From NCBI GenBank assembly GCA_045543655.1, contig JAZPXN010000035.1:9428-73427 (forward strand): a DNA stretch of 64,000 nucleotides. The letters are read 5' to 3'. Of the stretch, positions 37,301 through 43,731 are shown piece by piece. Below the pieces are notes generated by a model. The model was not told where the DNA came from. It worked only from the letters and a program-made list of their open reading frames with translations, and searched no databases. The stretch comes from RGIG995 sp045543655. Its GTDB lineage: Bacteria; Bacillota; Clostridia; Oscillospirales; UBA644. A program made the translations under genes and the position numbers. Numbering within the stretch: position 1 is the stretch's first letter; each line of letters opens with the position of its first letter.

Positions 37301-37916
37301 TGTTCTTGGCGTTGGGGATGGTGCGCAGGAACACGTCGGGCAGGAGCAGGATGCCGCGGATGGTAGCCTCGCAGTTCCGTTTTTCAAAGAACTGACGGAG
37401 CCACAGAGCAACCTGGATGAACATCCCGGAGCCGGTACCGCCGGCCAGGGAAGAAACCAGCATCACGCGGAGCTTTTCCGGCTTGCCGGACTTGTTATGG
37501 AACACCTTCTCAATGGCGTTTTCCAGCTCCTGGATCTTACCGGTGGACATGGTATCCATAAAAGCAATACGGGATTTGATGCGGATCTCGGAGGCGCCGT
37601 CGATCATCGACTCGTCTCCGAAGGTCTCGTCGGAGGTACACCAGTTTTTGGTGTCCTTATTGGCATAAAGCGCCAGATATTCGCGGATCTTCCGATCGTC
37701 GCAGGTGGGGATAACGGGAATATCGGTACCGCTGTCGGTGATATTCGTGTTATCGTTCTGATTGGTATCCATGACGGCGCAGGTGACCTTACCGTCGTTG
37801 ATGGCAATGGAATTCTTCCGCAACAGCATTGCCACGTTGTTCACGACCCGGCTGCCGGTGCCACCCAGACCGATGAGAACGGTCTGCGTGTCCATCCGAA
37901 TCAAATCTTGTTTCAT
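34347..37916 (-). CDS. Tubulin/FtsZ-like GTPase with long C-terminal extension
   Basis: The 1189-residue protein opens with a nucleotide-binding N-terminus, LIGLGGTGS (residues 14-22). The tubulin signature AGGTGSG is at 158-164 (SLAGGTGSGMF), with AVMDTN near 47-52 at the place of the T2 loop. This is the Tubulin_2 type (PF13809), not cell-division FtsZ, which is about 370 residues. About 750 residues follow the GTPase part, rich in charged helices, with no membrane segment, so the protein is cytoplasmic. GGAGG lies 8 bp before the ATG at 37916. It is flanked by the vWA gene (42 bp upstream) and the two-TM gene. Polymerisation is expected from the family, not shown here. Confidence 0.85.
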   Translation of the reverse strand: MKQDLIRMDTQTVLIGLGGTGSRVVNNVAMLLRKNSIAINDGKVTCAVMDTNQNDNTNITDSGTDIPVIPTCDDRKIREYLALYANKDTKNWCTSDETFGDESMIDGASEIRIKSRIAFMDTMSTGKIQELENAIEKVFHNKSGKPEKLRVMLVSSLAGGTGSGMFIQVALWLRQFFEKRNCEATIRGILLLPDVFLRTIPNAKNNARKKLYYYANAYAAIRELNAINKVVRKNFLPERPIIIQDLFDSRKPGVRQVFDNAFFIDDVDKGGAAFTSIGEYEKIVAQIVYMQLYAPMYSELYSVEDNLFRAFNSSKEPVYGSCGTSKAEYPRDVVTEYCALRAAKDSVNEGWNRIDAEIDALEEEAKLAEKDGLDPKPVSRRDKFIEIFDEKTSKTDHVGKEDRLFVSIRNDIFNETREPSADGSEMIVIPSCKIEGFVSLLDNAVSASVEANGDTGKVSRLGRNLADPENPENFPATIVQDLKGIRAKEEGIVAKVLDQFDENCEDYADSIVRSFVPMDMGSVNMNDVETLYGLFVKEDFNGKKFFVHPIAAKYLLYKLARRIETELSMLAPAKSRSKALKGDQKVSFNIEKTRKNETLEEYWSQVGMHISKSEIQHFIRKYKLYNTANAILCKDYEVAILKQKVLTKLNDRLTVLIAEIEKMFRDFPALLERLETEIAENVASTEEDASKTLYVYAREGHKQEVYDSLNLDLTGRNHELNRDVIDSIYGKFCSRVRPNVPKNAEYLKESIISAFHDKIISSFTKTIVSECRDLVDLDIISAIYKESDYKYQQDRAPESEDPFAVNNDAEKAMVRHQAAVVEYRNRLSQKAQPFLIAQPDVVVKKSDDGFEPDTDSAVWMTTSDGEKLYMPIQTELTFWGFHPNTVARCPALEANLGANKATAAHERYGENELYCYTSIYGVTASAVSKFRETEGGDYYKHYDAVITNMIARGSDVDSPHLDKTWHEFLPYVSAEKQEEANRKFYQAFWRAVAYGRLVIDHDRFCLIEYRKDAYGNRQPKVVALEENGRPIGKTDITRLVRALRNSSSFESTIVRELEAEYEADLTDMTTYVGTKLLKGLLVDNDLNAVTMTTRYAMSKDCNDDIYSNLIGGFAALMEDVANHYDMIRGEDQIAEAKVRLCHRIYQKSSMKGKNRYLKYTWIKDFQELKLAIDDDGTTDSGDAEGTDII

Positions 37917-37958
37917 AGGGGGTACCTCCAAAACTGTATTTGTATATTTTTTTTTTGC

Positions 37959-40595
37959 TTACTGATTTGCGGGAAGCGCGTAGGCAACGATCATCCCGTT
38001 GGCGATGACCGCAATGCCGTCCACCAGGGTATCCTTCGTCATATCGGTGAAAACGTAATACATTTCATCCGACGGACGGTCGATGGTGGCGATGGGTTCC
38101 ACGGCATCCTCGTCGTAGGGGCTTAGGACCTGAATCTTCAGACTGTTGTCCTGCACGTATTCCGCCACCTTTGCGGGATGATCGAACCGGTTGCGAAGAT
38201 TAAACTGCACGGGAGTGATCTCGCCGCGGTACCAGACCTGGCCGTGGCAAAGAATACTGCCCCCGTCCCCGGCCGAAATGGATACTCCGTTCTGGAGCGG
38301 AATGATCTTGGTCTTCATGGTGGGGATCAGACGGAAGCGGTACTTGAATTTGTTATACTGATCCAGCGCGATGGGCTTAAAGGTTCCGATCTCGTGATAA
38401 CGGTTTCCGCGGGTGCCGGAGTGGGTCAAGTCCCCGAGATACAGCGTGGCGTTTTTCAAAAACCTGGGCTTATTGACCGTCGTATAGACCTGGGCGACGG
38501 CATAGGCAAGAATCAACACCTCCAGAAGCAGCGGAAGCACCACGTTCAAAAGGAGATACGGAACGCTTTCCTGCCGGACGTCGAGGACGTTTTCGGCGGT
38601 GCCGTAGGGATGCTGAAGCGTGACGGTAACGTCGTCCCCTTCCAGAAGGAAGAAGTACTGGAACCAATGCCAGAGCCAATTGACGCCCTTCAGCCCGTAA
38701 TCCTTCTCGGAGTAGGGAGTGACGGTGATCACGCCGTCGTTGGCGACGGAAACGTCGTATTTCAGATCCTCGTGGGATTCGTTGAACAGAACGGAAATCC
38801 CCTGCTCCACGTCGGCCTTCAGCAGCTGCTTGCCGTCCTTGGTGACGTAAAAGGAAACGCCCTTGGTATTTCCGTGAAGCTCGGTCTTTTTGACGCTCTC
38901 GTTATGATCCACGGGGATCACGTCGAAATCAGCCAGAAGCACCGTATAGGTCTCGGTCGCGGAAATATTGCCGTTAACGGTGCAGGTCACGTCCACGTTA
39001 TAGCTGTCCACGGTGCCTGCGGGAGCAACGCCGGCGTTGGGCAGATAGACGATCCGACCGTCGGCGTCCACGGAGGTCACGCCGCTGTTGCCGTTCAGGG
39101 AAACGTTCACCTGGGGATTCAGCGCCTTGACGGCTTCGGGATCGGTCATCTCCACGCCGTCGGCAAAAACGGTGAAGCGGATCGACAGATCCTTGTTGGA
39201 CGGAAGATCGCTCAGGCTGACGCTCTTCACGGCGCCGCCGAAGGAGGGAACCAGCGTATAGACGACCCTGCGCTCGGTGGGGGTAAATTTTTCGGAATAT
39301 TCGATGGGATGGAATCCGTCGATGATGACGGCGGCGGTGATCTTGGTCTCGATGTTTTTCAGCTCGTAATCCTTGAGCTCCATCTCTTTTCCGTCCTCGG
39401 TGCGGACGACCTTACCGTCCTCCGTAACGGAGACCTCAAACCGGGTTCCGGGAGGAAGCAGGGAGGGATCGACCTCCACCTCCGTTCCCATTTCGTAGAT
39501 CTTACAGGAAACGGTGACCTTATCCCCTTCGGCAACGTCGTCGAGCTGTGCGGGATCGGAGATCTCCACCCCGTTGACGGCAATCACCATCCGGGTCTCA
39601 AGGGCAGGCTCGAACAGGATGACCAGGTCCTTCAGGTCCACGTCGCGGTCGAAGGTGATCTTATAGGTGCCGGCACCGATGATATTTTTGGAATCCCCCA
39701 ACAGGAACGCGCCGCCTACCAGATCCCGATGACCGGGATACCGGAGCGAAACGCTGCGGCTGACGGGAATGCCGATCTCGCTGCTGTAGACCGCCTTTGA
39801 GATCTTCGCCTCGGACTTCTGAGACAGAACGGCGATATTCAGCAAGGGGATGGTGGAAGAGACCTGAACGGTCTTTCCGTCAATCTGCTTGACGTCTCCG
39901 GTCCCGAGCCGGGTGCGGCCGGAGATCTTGTCGGCCATTTCGGACATAGCGCCGATAATCCCGGAGGCGTTGGAGGCGGAGTAAGTATAAATTCCCTTCG
40001 CCGCGTCTTCCTTGGGCGATACCACGTCCCCGATCCCGAGGAAGGTGATCTGGGCGTTACTGCCGTTGGGCATCTTGGCGGAAACGTACTCCTCGAATTT
40101 CTCGTTTAAAAATTTTTCCGCTCGGGAAACGGTCATACCGTACATTTCGTTAAAGCTGCCGTCGGTGATAACCACCAGCCAGTACTGGGTATTGGGGTTC
40201 GTATCCTTCACGTCGGTCAACTTCTTGAAGGCGGTCTCCACCGAATCGTAGGGCGTGGAGGCGGCGTCGTCGTGATCGCGGATGGAATCCACGGATCCCT
40301 GAATGCCGCCGGAGGACAGATCCAACTCCTTCGGATCTCCCCGCCGTCCGTTGTCACATTCGGACATATAGGTGATAAACAACTGATCGTCGCTGTTCAG
40401 CAACCCGGCGAAGGCCTGGGTGGCGTAATTGGCGTAAGCCCAGCGGTCGCCCCCGTTCATACTCGTAGAATCGTCGTATACCAGAGAAACAACCTTCCGG
40501 ATATACATCGACTCGGCGGAGGCAAAGACGGGCAGGCTCACAACCACCGCCGCCGTCAGCACCAGCGCAAAAACGGAGAACAGTATTTTCTTCAT
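37959..40595 (-). CDS. Secreted, membrane-anchored vWA-domain protein
   Basis: The 878-residue protein begins with a signal peptide (cleavage expected after ASA, residue 27). A von Willebrand A domain follows with a complete MIDAS start D41-D-S43-T-S45, then several beta-rich Ig-like stretches. A single membrane helix lies near 676-702 (LLLNVVLPLLLEVLILAYAVA), with a 175-residue tail. The vWA part should lie outside and the tail in the cytoplasm, where it could meet the tubulin-like protein encoded next. It is the first gene of the four-gene operon, with GGGAGG 8 bp upstream and a consensus promoter at 40635-40663. The ligand of the vWA domain is unknown. Confidence 0.85.
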   Translation of the reverse strand: MKKILFSVFALVLTAAVVVSLPVFASAESMYIRKVVSLVYDDSTSMNGGDRWAYANYATQAFAGLLNSDDQLFITYMSECDNGRRGDPKELDLSSGGIQGSVDSIRDHDDAASTPYDSVETAFKKLTDVKDTNPNTQYWLVVITDGSFNEMYGMTVSRAEKFLNEKFEEYVSAKMPNGSNAQITFLGIGDVVSPKEDAAKGIYTYSASNASGIIGAMSEMADKISGRTRLGTGDVKQIDGKTVQVSSTIPLLNIAVLSQKSEAKISKAVYSSEIGIPVSRSVSLRYPGHRDLVGGAFLLGDSKNIIGAGTYKITFDRDVDLKDLVILFEPALETRMVIAVNGVEISDPAQLDDVAEGDKVTVSCKIYEMGTEVEVDPSLLPPGTRFEVSVTEDGKVVRTEDGKEMELKDYELKNIETKITAAVIIDGFHPIEYSEKFTPTERRVVYTLVPSFGGAVKSVSLSDLPSNKDLSIRFTVFADGVEMTDPEAVKALNPQVNVSLNGNSGVTSVDADGRIVYLPNAGVAPAGTVDSYNVDVTCTVNGNISATETYTVLLADFDVIPVDHNESVKKTELHGNTKGVSFYVTKDGKQLLKADVEQGISVLFNESHEDLKYDVSVANDGVITVTPYSEKDYGLKGVNWLWHWFQYFFLLEGDDVTVTLQHPYGTAENVLDVRQESVPYLLLNVVLPLLLEVLILAYAVAQVYTTVNKPRFLKNATLYLGDLTHSGTRGNRYHEIGTFKPIALDQYNKFKYRFRLIPTMKTKIIPLQNGVSISAGDGGSILCHGQVWYRGEITPVQFNLRNRFDHPAKVAEYVQDNSLKIQVLSPYDEDAVEPIATIDRPSDEMYYVFTDMTKDTLVDGIAVIANGMIVAYALPANQ

Positions 40596-40634
40596 GCGTT
40601 ATCCTCCCAATTTCGGAAACACTTATAATTATAT

Positions 40635-40663
40635 ATTATACTACAAAATATTATATTTGTCAA
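40635..40663 (-). promoter_or_regulatory. Consensus sigma-A promoter of the vWA/tubulin-like operon
   Basis: On the minus strand TTGACA (40658-40663) and TATAAT (40635-40640) are perfect and spaced by 17 bp, inside a very AT-rich stretch, about 40 nt before the vWA start. This implies steady, vegetative expression rather than a stress-only or sporulation-only promoter. Confidence 0.88.
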
Positions 40664-40729
40664 TATTTTTTCGTTTCTTTTCGCAGAGGGGCCACCAAAA
40701 AATCGACGGAATTTTTGTGCATACTGACA

Positions 40730-40765
40730 TAATAAACAGCCGCGCGAGGGGAATTTCGCACGGCT
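40730..40765 (-). terminator. Terminator after the pyrophosphatase gene
   Basis: On the minus strand a 10-bp stem (40756-40765 with 40738-40747, one G-U) is followed by GTTTATTAT. It separates ppa from the vWA operon promoter. Confidence 0.7.
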
Positions 40766-40803
40766 GGCAGGGAAAAGTTGTTAAATTATTGTAAAATCCC
40801 GGC

Positions 40804-41337
40804 TTATTTGCAAAAGCATTCAATATAATTGTCGAGAGCGCCCTGAATGACCTTGACGGCGTCGTCGCGGCCGTGAACCTCGCCGGCGACGGTCTCTTTG
40901 TCCTCGAGGGCCTTGTAGACCTTGAAGAAATGACGCATTTCGTCAAAAATATGAGCGGGCAGCTCACTGATGTCCCGGTAGGCGTTGTAGGTGGGGTCGG
41001 CAAAGGGAATGGCGATGATCTTTTCGTCGTTCCGGCCACCGTCGAGCATGGAAATATAGCCGATGGGGAAGCAGCGGACGAGGGTAAGAGGCTCCAGAGA
41101 CTCGGAGCAGAGAATCAGCACGTCAAGGGGGTCTCCGTCGTCGCCGAAGGACCGGGGAATAAAGCCGTAATTGGCGGGATAGTGGGTGGAGGTATAGAGA
41201 ACCCGGTCCAGCATGATCAGGCCGGTTTCCTTGTCAAGCTCGTATTTTTTCTTGCTCCCCTTGGAGATTTCCACCACCGCAACGAAATCCTCGGGGGTGA
41301 TGCGCTTCGGGTCGATATCGTGCCAGATATTTTTCAT
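40804..41337 (-). CDS. ppa: Inorganic pyrophosphatase, family I
   Basis: The 177-residue protein has the family I signature DDGDPLDVLIL and the segments YPANYGFIPRSFGD and GEVHGRDDA that supply metal-binding and catalytic residues. It hydrolyses PPi to drive biosynthesis. The start at 41337 has AAGGAACGG just upstream; the longer frame to 41364 lacks a ribosome site. Confidence 0.95.
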   Translation of the reverse strand: MKNIWHDIDPKRITPEDFVAVVEISKGSKKKYELDKETGLIMLDRVLYTSTHYPANYGFIPRSFGDDGDPLDVLILCSESLEPLTLVRCFPIGYISMLDGGRNDEKIIAIPFADPTYNAYRDISELPAHIFDEMRHFFKVYKALEDKETVAGEVHGRDDAVKVIQGALDNYIECFCK

Positions 41338-41370
41338 GATCCGTTCCTTTCCGTAAAAAATCATAAGACA

Positions 41371-41410
41371 AAAAAGAAAAAATAACCGGAAGGCGAAGCG
41401 TCTTCCGGTT
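41371..41410 (-). terminator. Terminator after the zinc-ribbon gene
   Basis: AACCGGAAG (41384-41392) pairs with CTTCCGGTT (41402-41410), and on the minus strand the stem is followed by a long U-rich run. Confidence 0.85.
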
Positions 41411-41426
41411 ATAGGTTGAATTCAAA

Positions 41427-41702
41427 TTACTTCTGGCTGCGGAAGCAATCGCTGCAGTAGACCGGACGGTCATCGTGGGGTTCGAAAGGAACCTTGCATT
41501 CTTTGCCGCAAGCAGCGCAAACGGCATCATACATCTGACGCTCGGTGTTTTCGCCACGGGCATTTTTGCGAGCCTGACGGCAGGCTTTACAACGCTGGGG
41601 CTCGTTGGTGAAGCCCTTTTCGGCGTAAAATTCCTGCTCACCGGCAGTGAAAGTGAATTCCTGTCCGCAATCCTTGCAGACCAAAGTCTTGTCTTCGTAC
41701 AT
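41427..41702 (-). CDS. Small zinc-ribbon protein (CxxC-x-CxxC type)
   Basis: The 91-residue protein carries four CxxC pairs: CKDCG, CKACR, CAACG and CSDC, the pattern of the zf-trcl type duplicated zinc-ribbon proteins common in Clostridia and Chloroflexi. Each half probably binds one zinc ion. Function is not established; it is not associated with a conserved operon here. The start at 41702 follows AGAGG by 9 bp and lies downstream of its promoter. Confidence 0.85.
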   Translation of the reverse strand: MYEDKTLVCKDCGQEFTFTAGEQEFYAEKGFTNEPQRCKACRQARKNARGENTERQMYDAVCAACGKECKVPFEPHDDRPVYCSDCFRSQK

Positions 41703-41758
41703 TGGGATAAACCTCTTTTCCATATTCCGCAGCGGCAGAGCGTCGCCACACTGGACTC

Positions 41759-41787
41759 ATTATATACGATTTCCATAAAAAAGTCAA
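41759..41787 (-). promoter_or_regulatory. Sigma-A promoter of the zinc-ribbon gene
   Basis: On the minus strand TTGACT (41782-41787) and TATAAT (41759-41764) are separated by 17 bp. Confidence 0.8.
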
Positions 41788-41885
41788 TACTTTCCACATT
41801 TTTGAAACATTTTGGAATTCATTTTCGTCTGTTTAACCGTATTTTCAAATTAAAACTCCGTTGCGTTTGTGTATTTTAACCACCT

Positions 41886-42752
41886 TCATTTTTCCCCGAA
41901 AACCCGCGCCATCACCGCTTCGGTAGTCTGTCCCGCAGGGCGGTTAAAGCGGCCGAGAGAATAGAGATCCTCCGGGCGGCCGGGCGAAAGGTAATTGACC
42001 CTTTCGTTACAGGTCAATGCGGCGGAAAAACCCAGGGATTGCAAGACGAAAACCGCCTCCTCGCTGACGGCGCCGTAGGGGTAAGCGAAGACGGTGGGAG
42101 TAACGCCGGATTTTTCGGTCAGGACGGTCTGCAGCTTGCTCAGGTCGTTAGACAGCGTGGCGGAATAAGCGGCCACCGATTCCCCGGCCAGCTTCATGCA
42201 CCCCCGCCGCTCCCCGTAGGTGTGCATGTCGTAGGTATGGTTTCCGATTTCAAAGAAGCCGGATTTTGCCAGATCCGAAACGTCGCTCCAGGTGAGATAG
42301 GCGTAAGAAGGATCGGGGTCGGAATGGGTGGAATAGGTCTCACAGAAGCTGCCCACCACGTTGACCACGGCCTTCATACCGTATTTCTGCAGGATCGGCA
42401 GAACGTAGGTGCGGTTATTGAGAAATCCGTCGTCCAGCGTGATGACCACGGGCTTTCGGGGAAGGGCGGTCTTGTGCAGCACGAAATGGACGAGATCCGA
42501 CACGAACACCGCCGTATAACCGTGATCGGAAAGCCATTTCATATCCTCCTCGAAGGCCTCGGGGGTAAGAATATATTGGGATTGGACCCGGTCGTTATAT
42601 CCAACGCTGTGATACATCAGAATCGGCACGGCAATTCCCCGGGAGACCGCCGCGGCACCCCGCACCCACAGCGCCGACAGCAGCACCGCCAGCGCCACGA
42701 TCCCTCCGGTCACCGCAAGAACCCCCTTCCGGCCGCTTACCACGATTCGCAT
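41886..42752 (-). CDS. Membrane-anchored polysaccharide deacetylase (CE4)
   Basis: The 288-residue protein has one N-terminal membrane helix (about 12-33), then a NodB-type domain. ILMYHSVGY starts it, TLDDGF gives the catalytic Asp and metal Asp, NHTYDMH gives the metal histidines, and FAYPYG is motif 3. It removes acetyl groups from N-acetylated cell-surface glycans such as peptidoglycan or poly-GlcNAc, outside the membrane. The upstream CATACAAT box looks like a sigma-E promoter, which would fit spore peptidoglycan modification; the sequence alone does not prove it. Confidence 0.9.
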   Translation of the reverse strand: MRIVVSGRKGVLAVTGGIVALAVLLSALWVRGAAAVSRGIAVPILMYHSVGYNDRVQSQYILTPEAFEEDMKWLSDHGYTAVFVSDLVHFVLHKTALPRKPVVITLDDGFLNNRTYVLPILQKYGMKAVVNVVGSFCETYSTHSDPDPSYAYLTWSDVSDLAKSGFFEIGNHTYDMHTYGERRGCMKLAGESVAAYSATLSNDLSKLQTVLTEKSGVTPTVFAYPYGAVSEEAVFVLQSLGFSAALTCNERVNYLSPGRPEDLYSLGRFNRPAGQTTEAVMARVFGEK

Positions 42753-42772
42753 ACCATCGCCCCTTTCCGTTC

Positions 42773-42801
42773 ATTGTATGCGAAGGATGGGGAAAGAATG
42801 A
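42773..42801 (-). promoter_or_regulatory. Possible sporulation sigma-E promoter of the deacetylase
   Basis: On the minus strand CATACAAT (42773-42780) lies about 20 nt before the start codon with TCATTC (42796-42801) 15 bp further up. This resembles the B. subtilis sigma-E consensus (KMATATT, 14-15 bp, CATACA-T) better than sigma-A. Confidence 0.35.
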
Positions 42802-42820
42802 GGGGAGGGAGAAAAACGAT

Positions 42821-42893
42821 GTGCTTTCTTTTTTCAGGAGAAAAAAGAAAGCACCAAAGAAAAAAGCCGAGGCCGGCGCAATTCTTGCGCCGG
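42821..42893 (+). repeat. Dispersed hairpin element, copy 2
   Basis: A perfect 15-bp stem (42821-42835 with 42840-42854), loop AGGA, is followed by the tail CAAAGAAAAAAGCC and GAGGCCGGCG. A second palindrome, CCGGCGCAA / TTGCGCCGG (42873-42893), follows. See copies at 10007 and 43596. Confidence 0.65.
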
Positions 42894-42925
42894 AAAACAA
42901 AAAAACCCGGCGGAAATACCGCCGG
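42894..42925 (-). terminator. Terminator after the zinc-ribbon membrane protein gene
   Basis: CCGGCGG (42907-42913) pairs with CCGCCGG (42919-42925), and on the minus strand the stem is followed by seven U. Confidence 0.82.
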
Positions 42926-42942
42926 AAACCTCATAAAACATT

Positions 42943-43506
42943 CTACGCTCGAAATGTTGTATCGCACCAAGGACAGTCTACAGTTTTCCCCTTCATTCTG
43001 TTTGGGAAAGAGCACGTCTTTCCACAACTGGGACAAACAACGTCAAACAGAGGGTCTTCCATTAAGACAGTAGACCCCTCAACATCCTCAGGTATATCAG
43101 AAAAACCTTTCACAGACACATTCTTTTTTTCACTATGCTGATTTCTCTCATTGGTAGAATCCGTATTGGACACCTTCCGAGGCACGTTAGACGGATTCGC
43201 TTTTTCGGCCACTTTCGACAGCGCCGCATTACTATAGTGGTATGCCGCTTCCACCTTTTGGGCTTCTCCCAAAACAAAGAGATGAAGAACATATGCACTT
43301 GCAAACTCCACAAAGCCACCCCCCAAAACGATAAACGGGACATATACCAGCCCGTCGTCCATCACTTCGGTGGCAAGAAGAATAAAAAGAACTGGAACTG
43401 CAGCCAATGCCAATATCAAAATCCCAAGGCCGAAGAAATAAATTCCCCGCCCCAAAGATTCTATTTTTTGACTCACTTCATATCCGTTTGCCGGAGAACG
43501 AAACAT
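42943..43506 (-). CDS. Membrane protein with C-terminal zinc ribbon, unknown
   Basis: The 187-residue protein has two membrane helices in its first 95 residues, then a serine/asparagine-rich linker. The C-terminal treble-clef or zinc-ribbon is made by CPSCGKTC and CPWC. Its first 15 residues are amphipathic. I do not recognise a family. Lower GC and more AT-rich codons than the neighbours (for example AAT, AAA, TAT) hint at a separate origin. The start at 43506 has AAAGGAGG 7 bp upstream. The gene is monocistronic, with its own promoter and terminator. Confidence 0.75.
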   Translation of the reverse strand: MFRSPANGYEVSQKIESLGRGIYFFGLGILILALAAVPVLFILLATEVMDDGLVYVPFIVLGGGFVEFASAYVLHLFVLGEAQKVEAAYHYSNAALSKVAEKANPSNVPRKVSNTDSTNERNQHSEKKNVSVKGFSDIPEDVEGSTVLMEDPLFDVVCPSCGKTCSFPNRMKGKTVDCPWCDTTFRA

Positions 43507-43527
43507 AACCATACCTCCTTTTTTTCC

Positions 43528-43556
43528 ATTATACCACATAAATCACCTAAATTCAA
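43528..43556 (-). promoter_or_regulatory. Sigma-A promoter of the zinc-ribbon membrane protein gene
   Basis: On the minus strand TTGAAT (43551-43556) and TATAAT (43528-43533) are separated by 17 bp. The leader is only about 15 nt. Confidence 0.72.
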
Positions 43557-43595
43557 TATGCTGTGTGCATAATTTTAAGTTTATCCACATCTCAC

Positions 43596-43649
43596 GCCGG
43601 CCATGGCTTTCTTTTTGGTTCTTTTTCCTTCTCCCGAAAGAAAAAGAAC
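43596..43649 (-). repeat. Dispersed hairpin element, copy 3 (reverse orientation)
   Basis: Read on the minus strand: a 14-bp stem (43636-43649 with 43618-43631, one G-U pair), a loop matching NNGA, then the tail CAAAAAGAAAGCC and ATGGCCGGC. The tail matches copy 2 closely while the stem sequence differs. Confidence 0.62.
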
Positions 43650-43667
43650 ACCGTCCCCGCTTCCTTC

Positions 43668-43696
43668 TTGACATTCTCTCCGAAAAGTGGTATACT
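43668..43696 (+). promoter_or_regulatory. Sigma-A promoter of the DUF3737 gene
   Basis: TTGACA (43668-43673) and TATACT (43691-43696), 17-bp spacer. It rules out an ATG-like start at 43687. Confidence 0.8.
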
Positions 43697-43731
43697 GTAG
43701 GAAAATCACGAATAAAGTCGAGGAATTTATT

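Noticed and set aside
34347..37916. Annotation as cell-division FtsZ
   Set aside because: Far too long, lacks the FtsZ C-terminal peptide, and no dcw genes are nearby.
34914..38126. 1070-codon plus-strand open frame
   Set aside because: Antisense to the tubulin-like gene, whose GLGGTGS and AGGTGSG motifs decide the strand.
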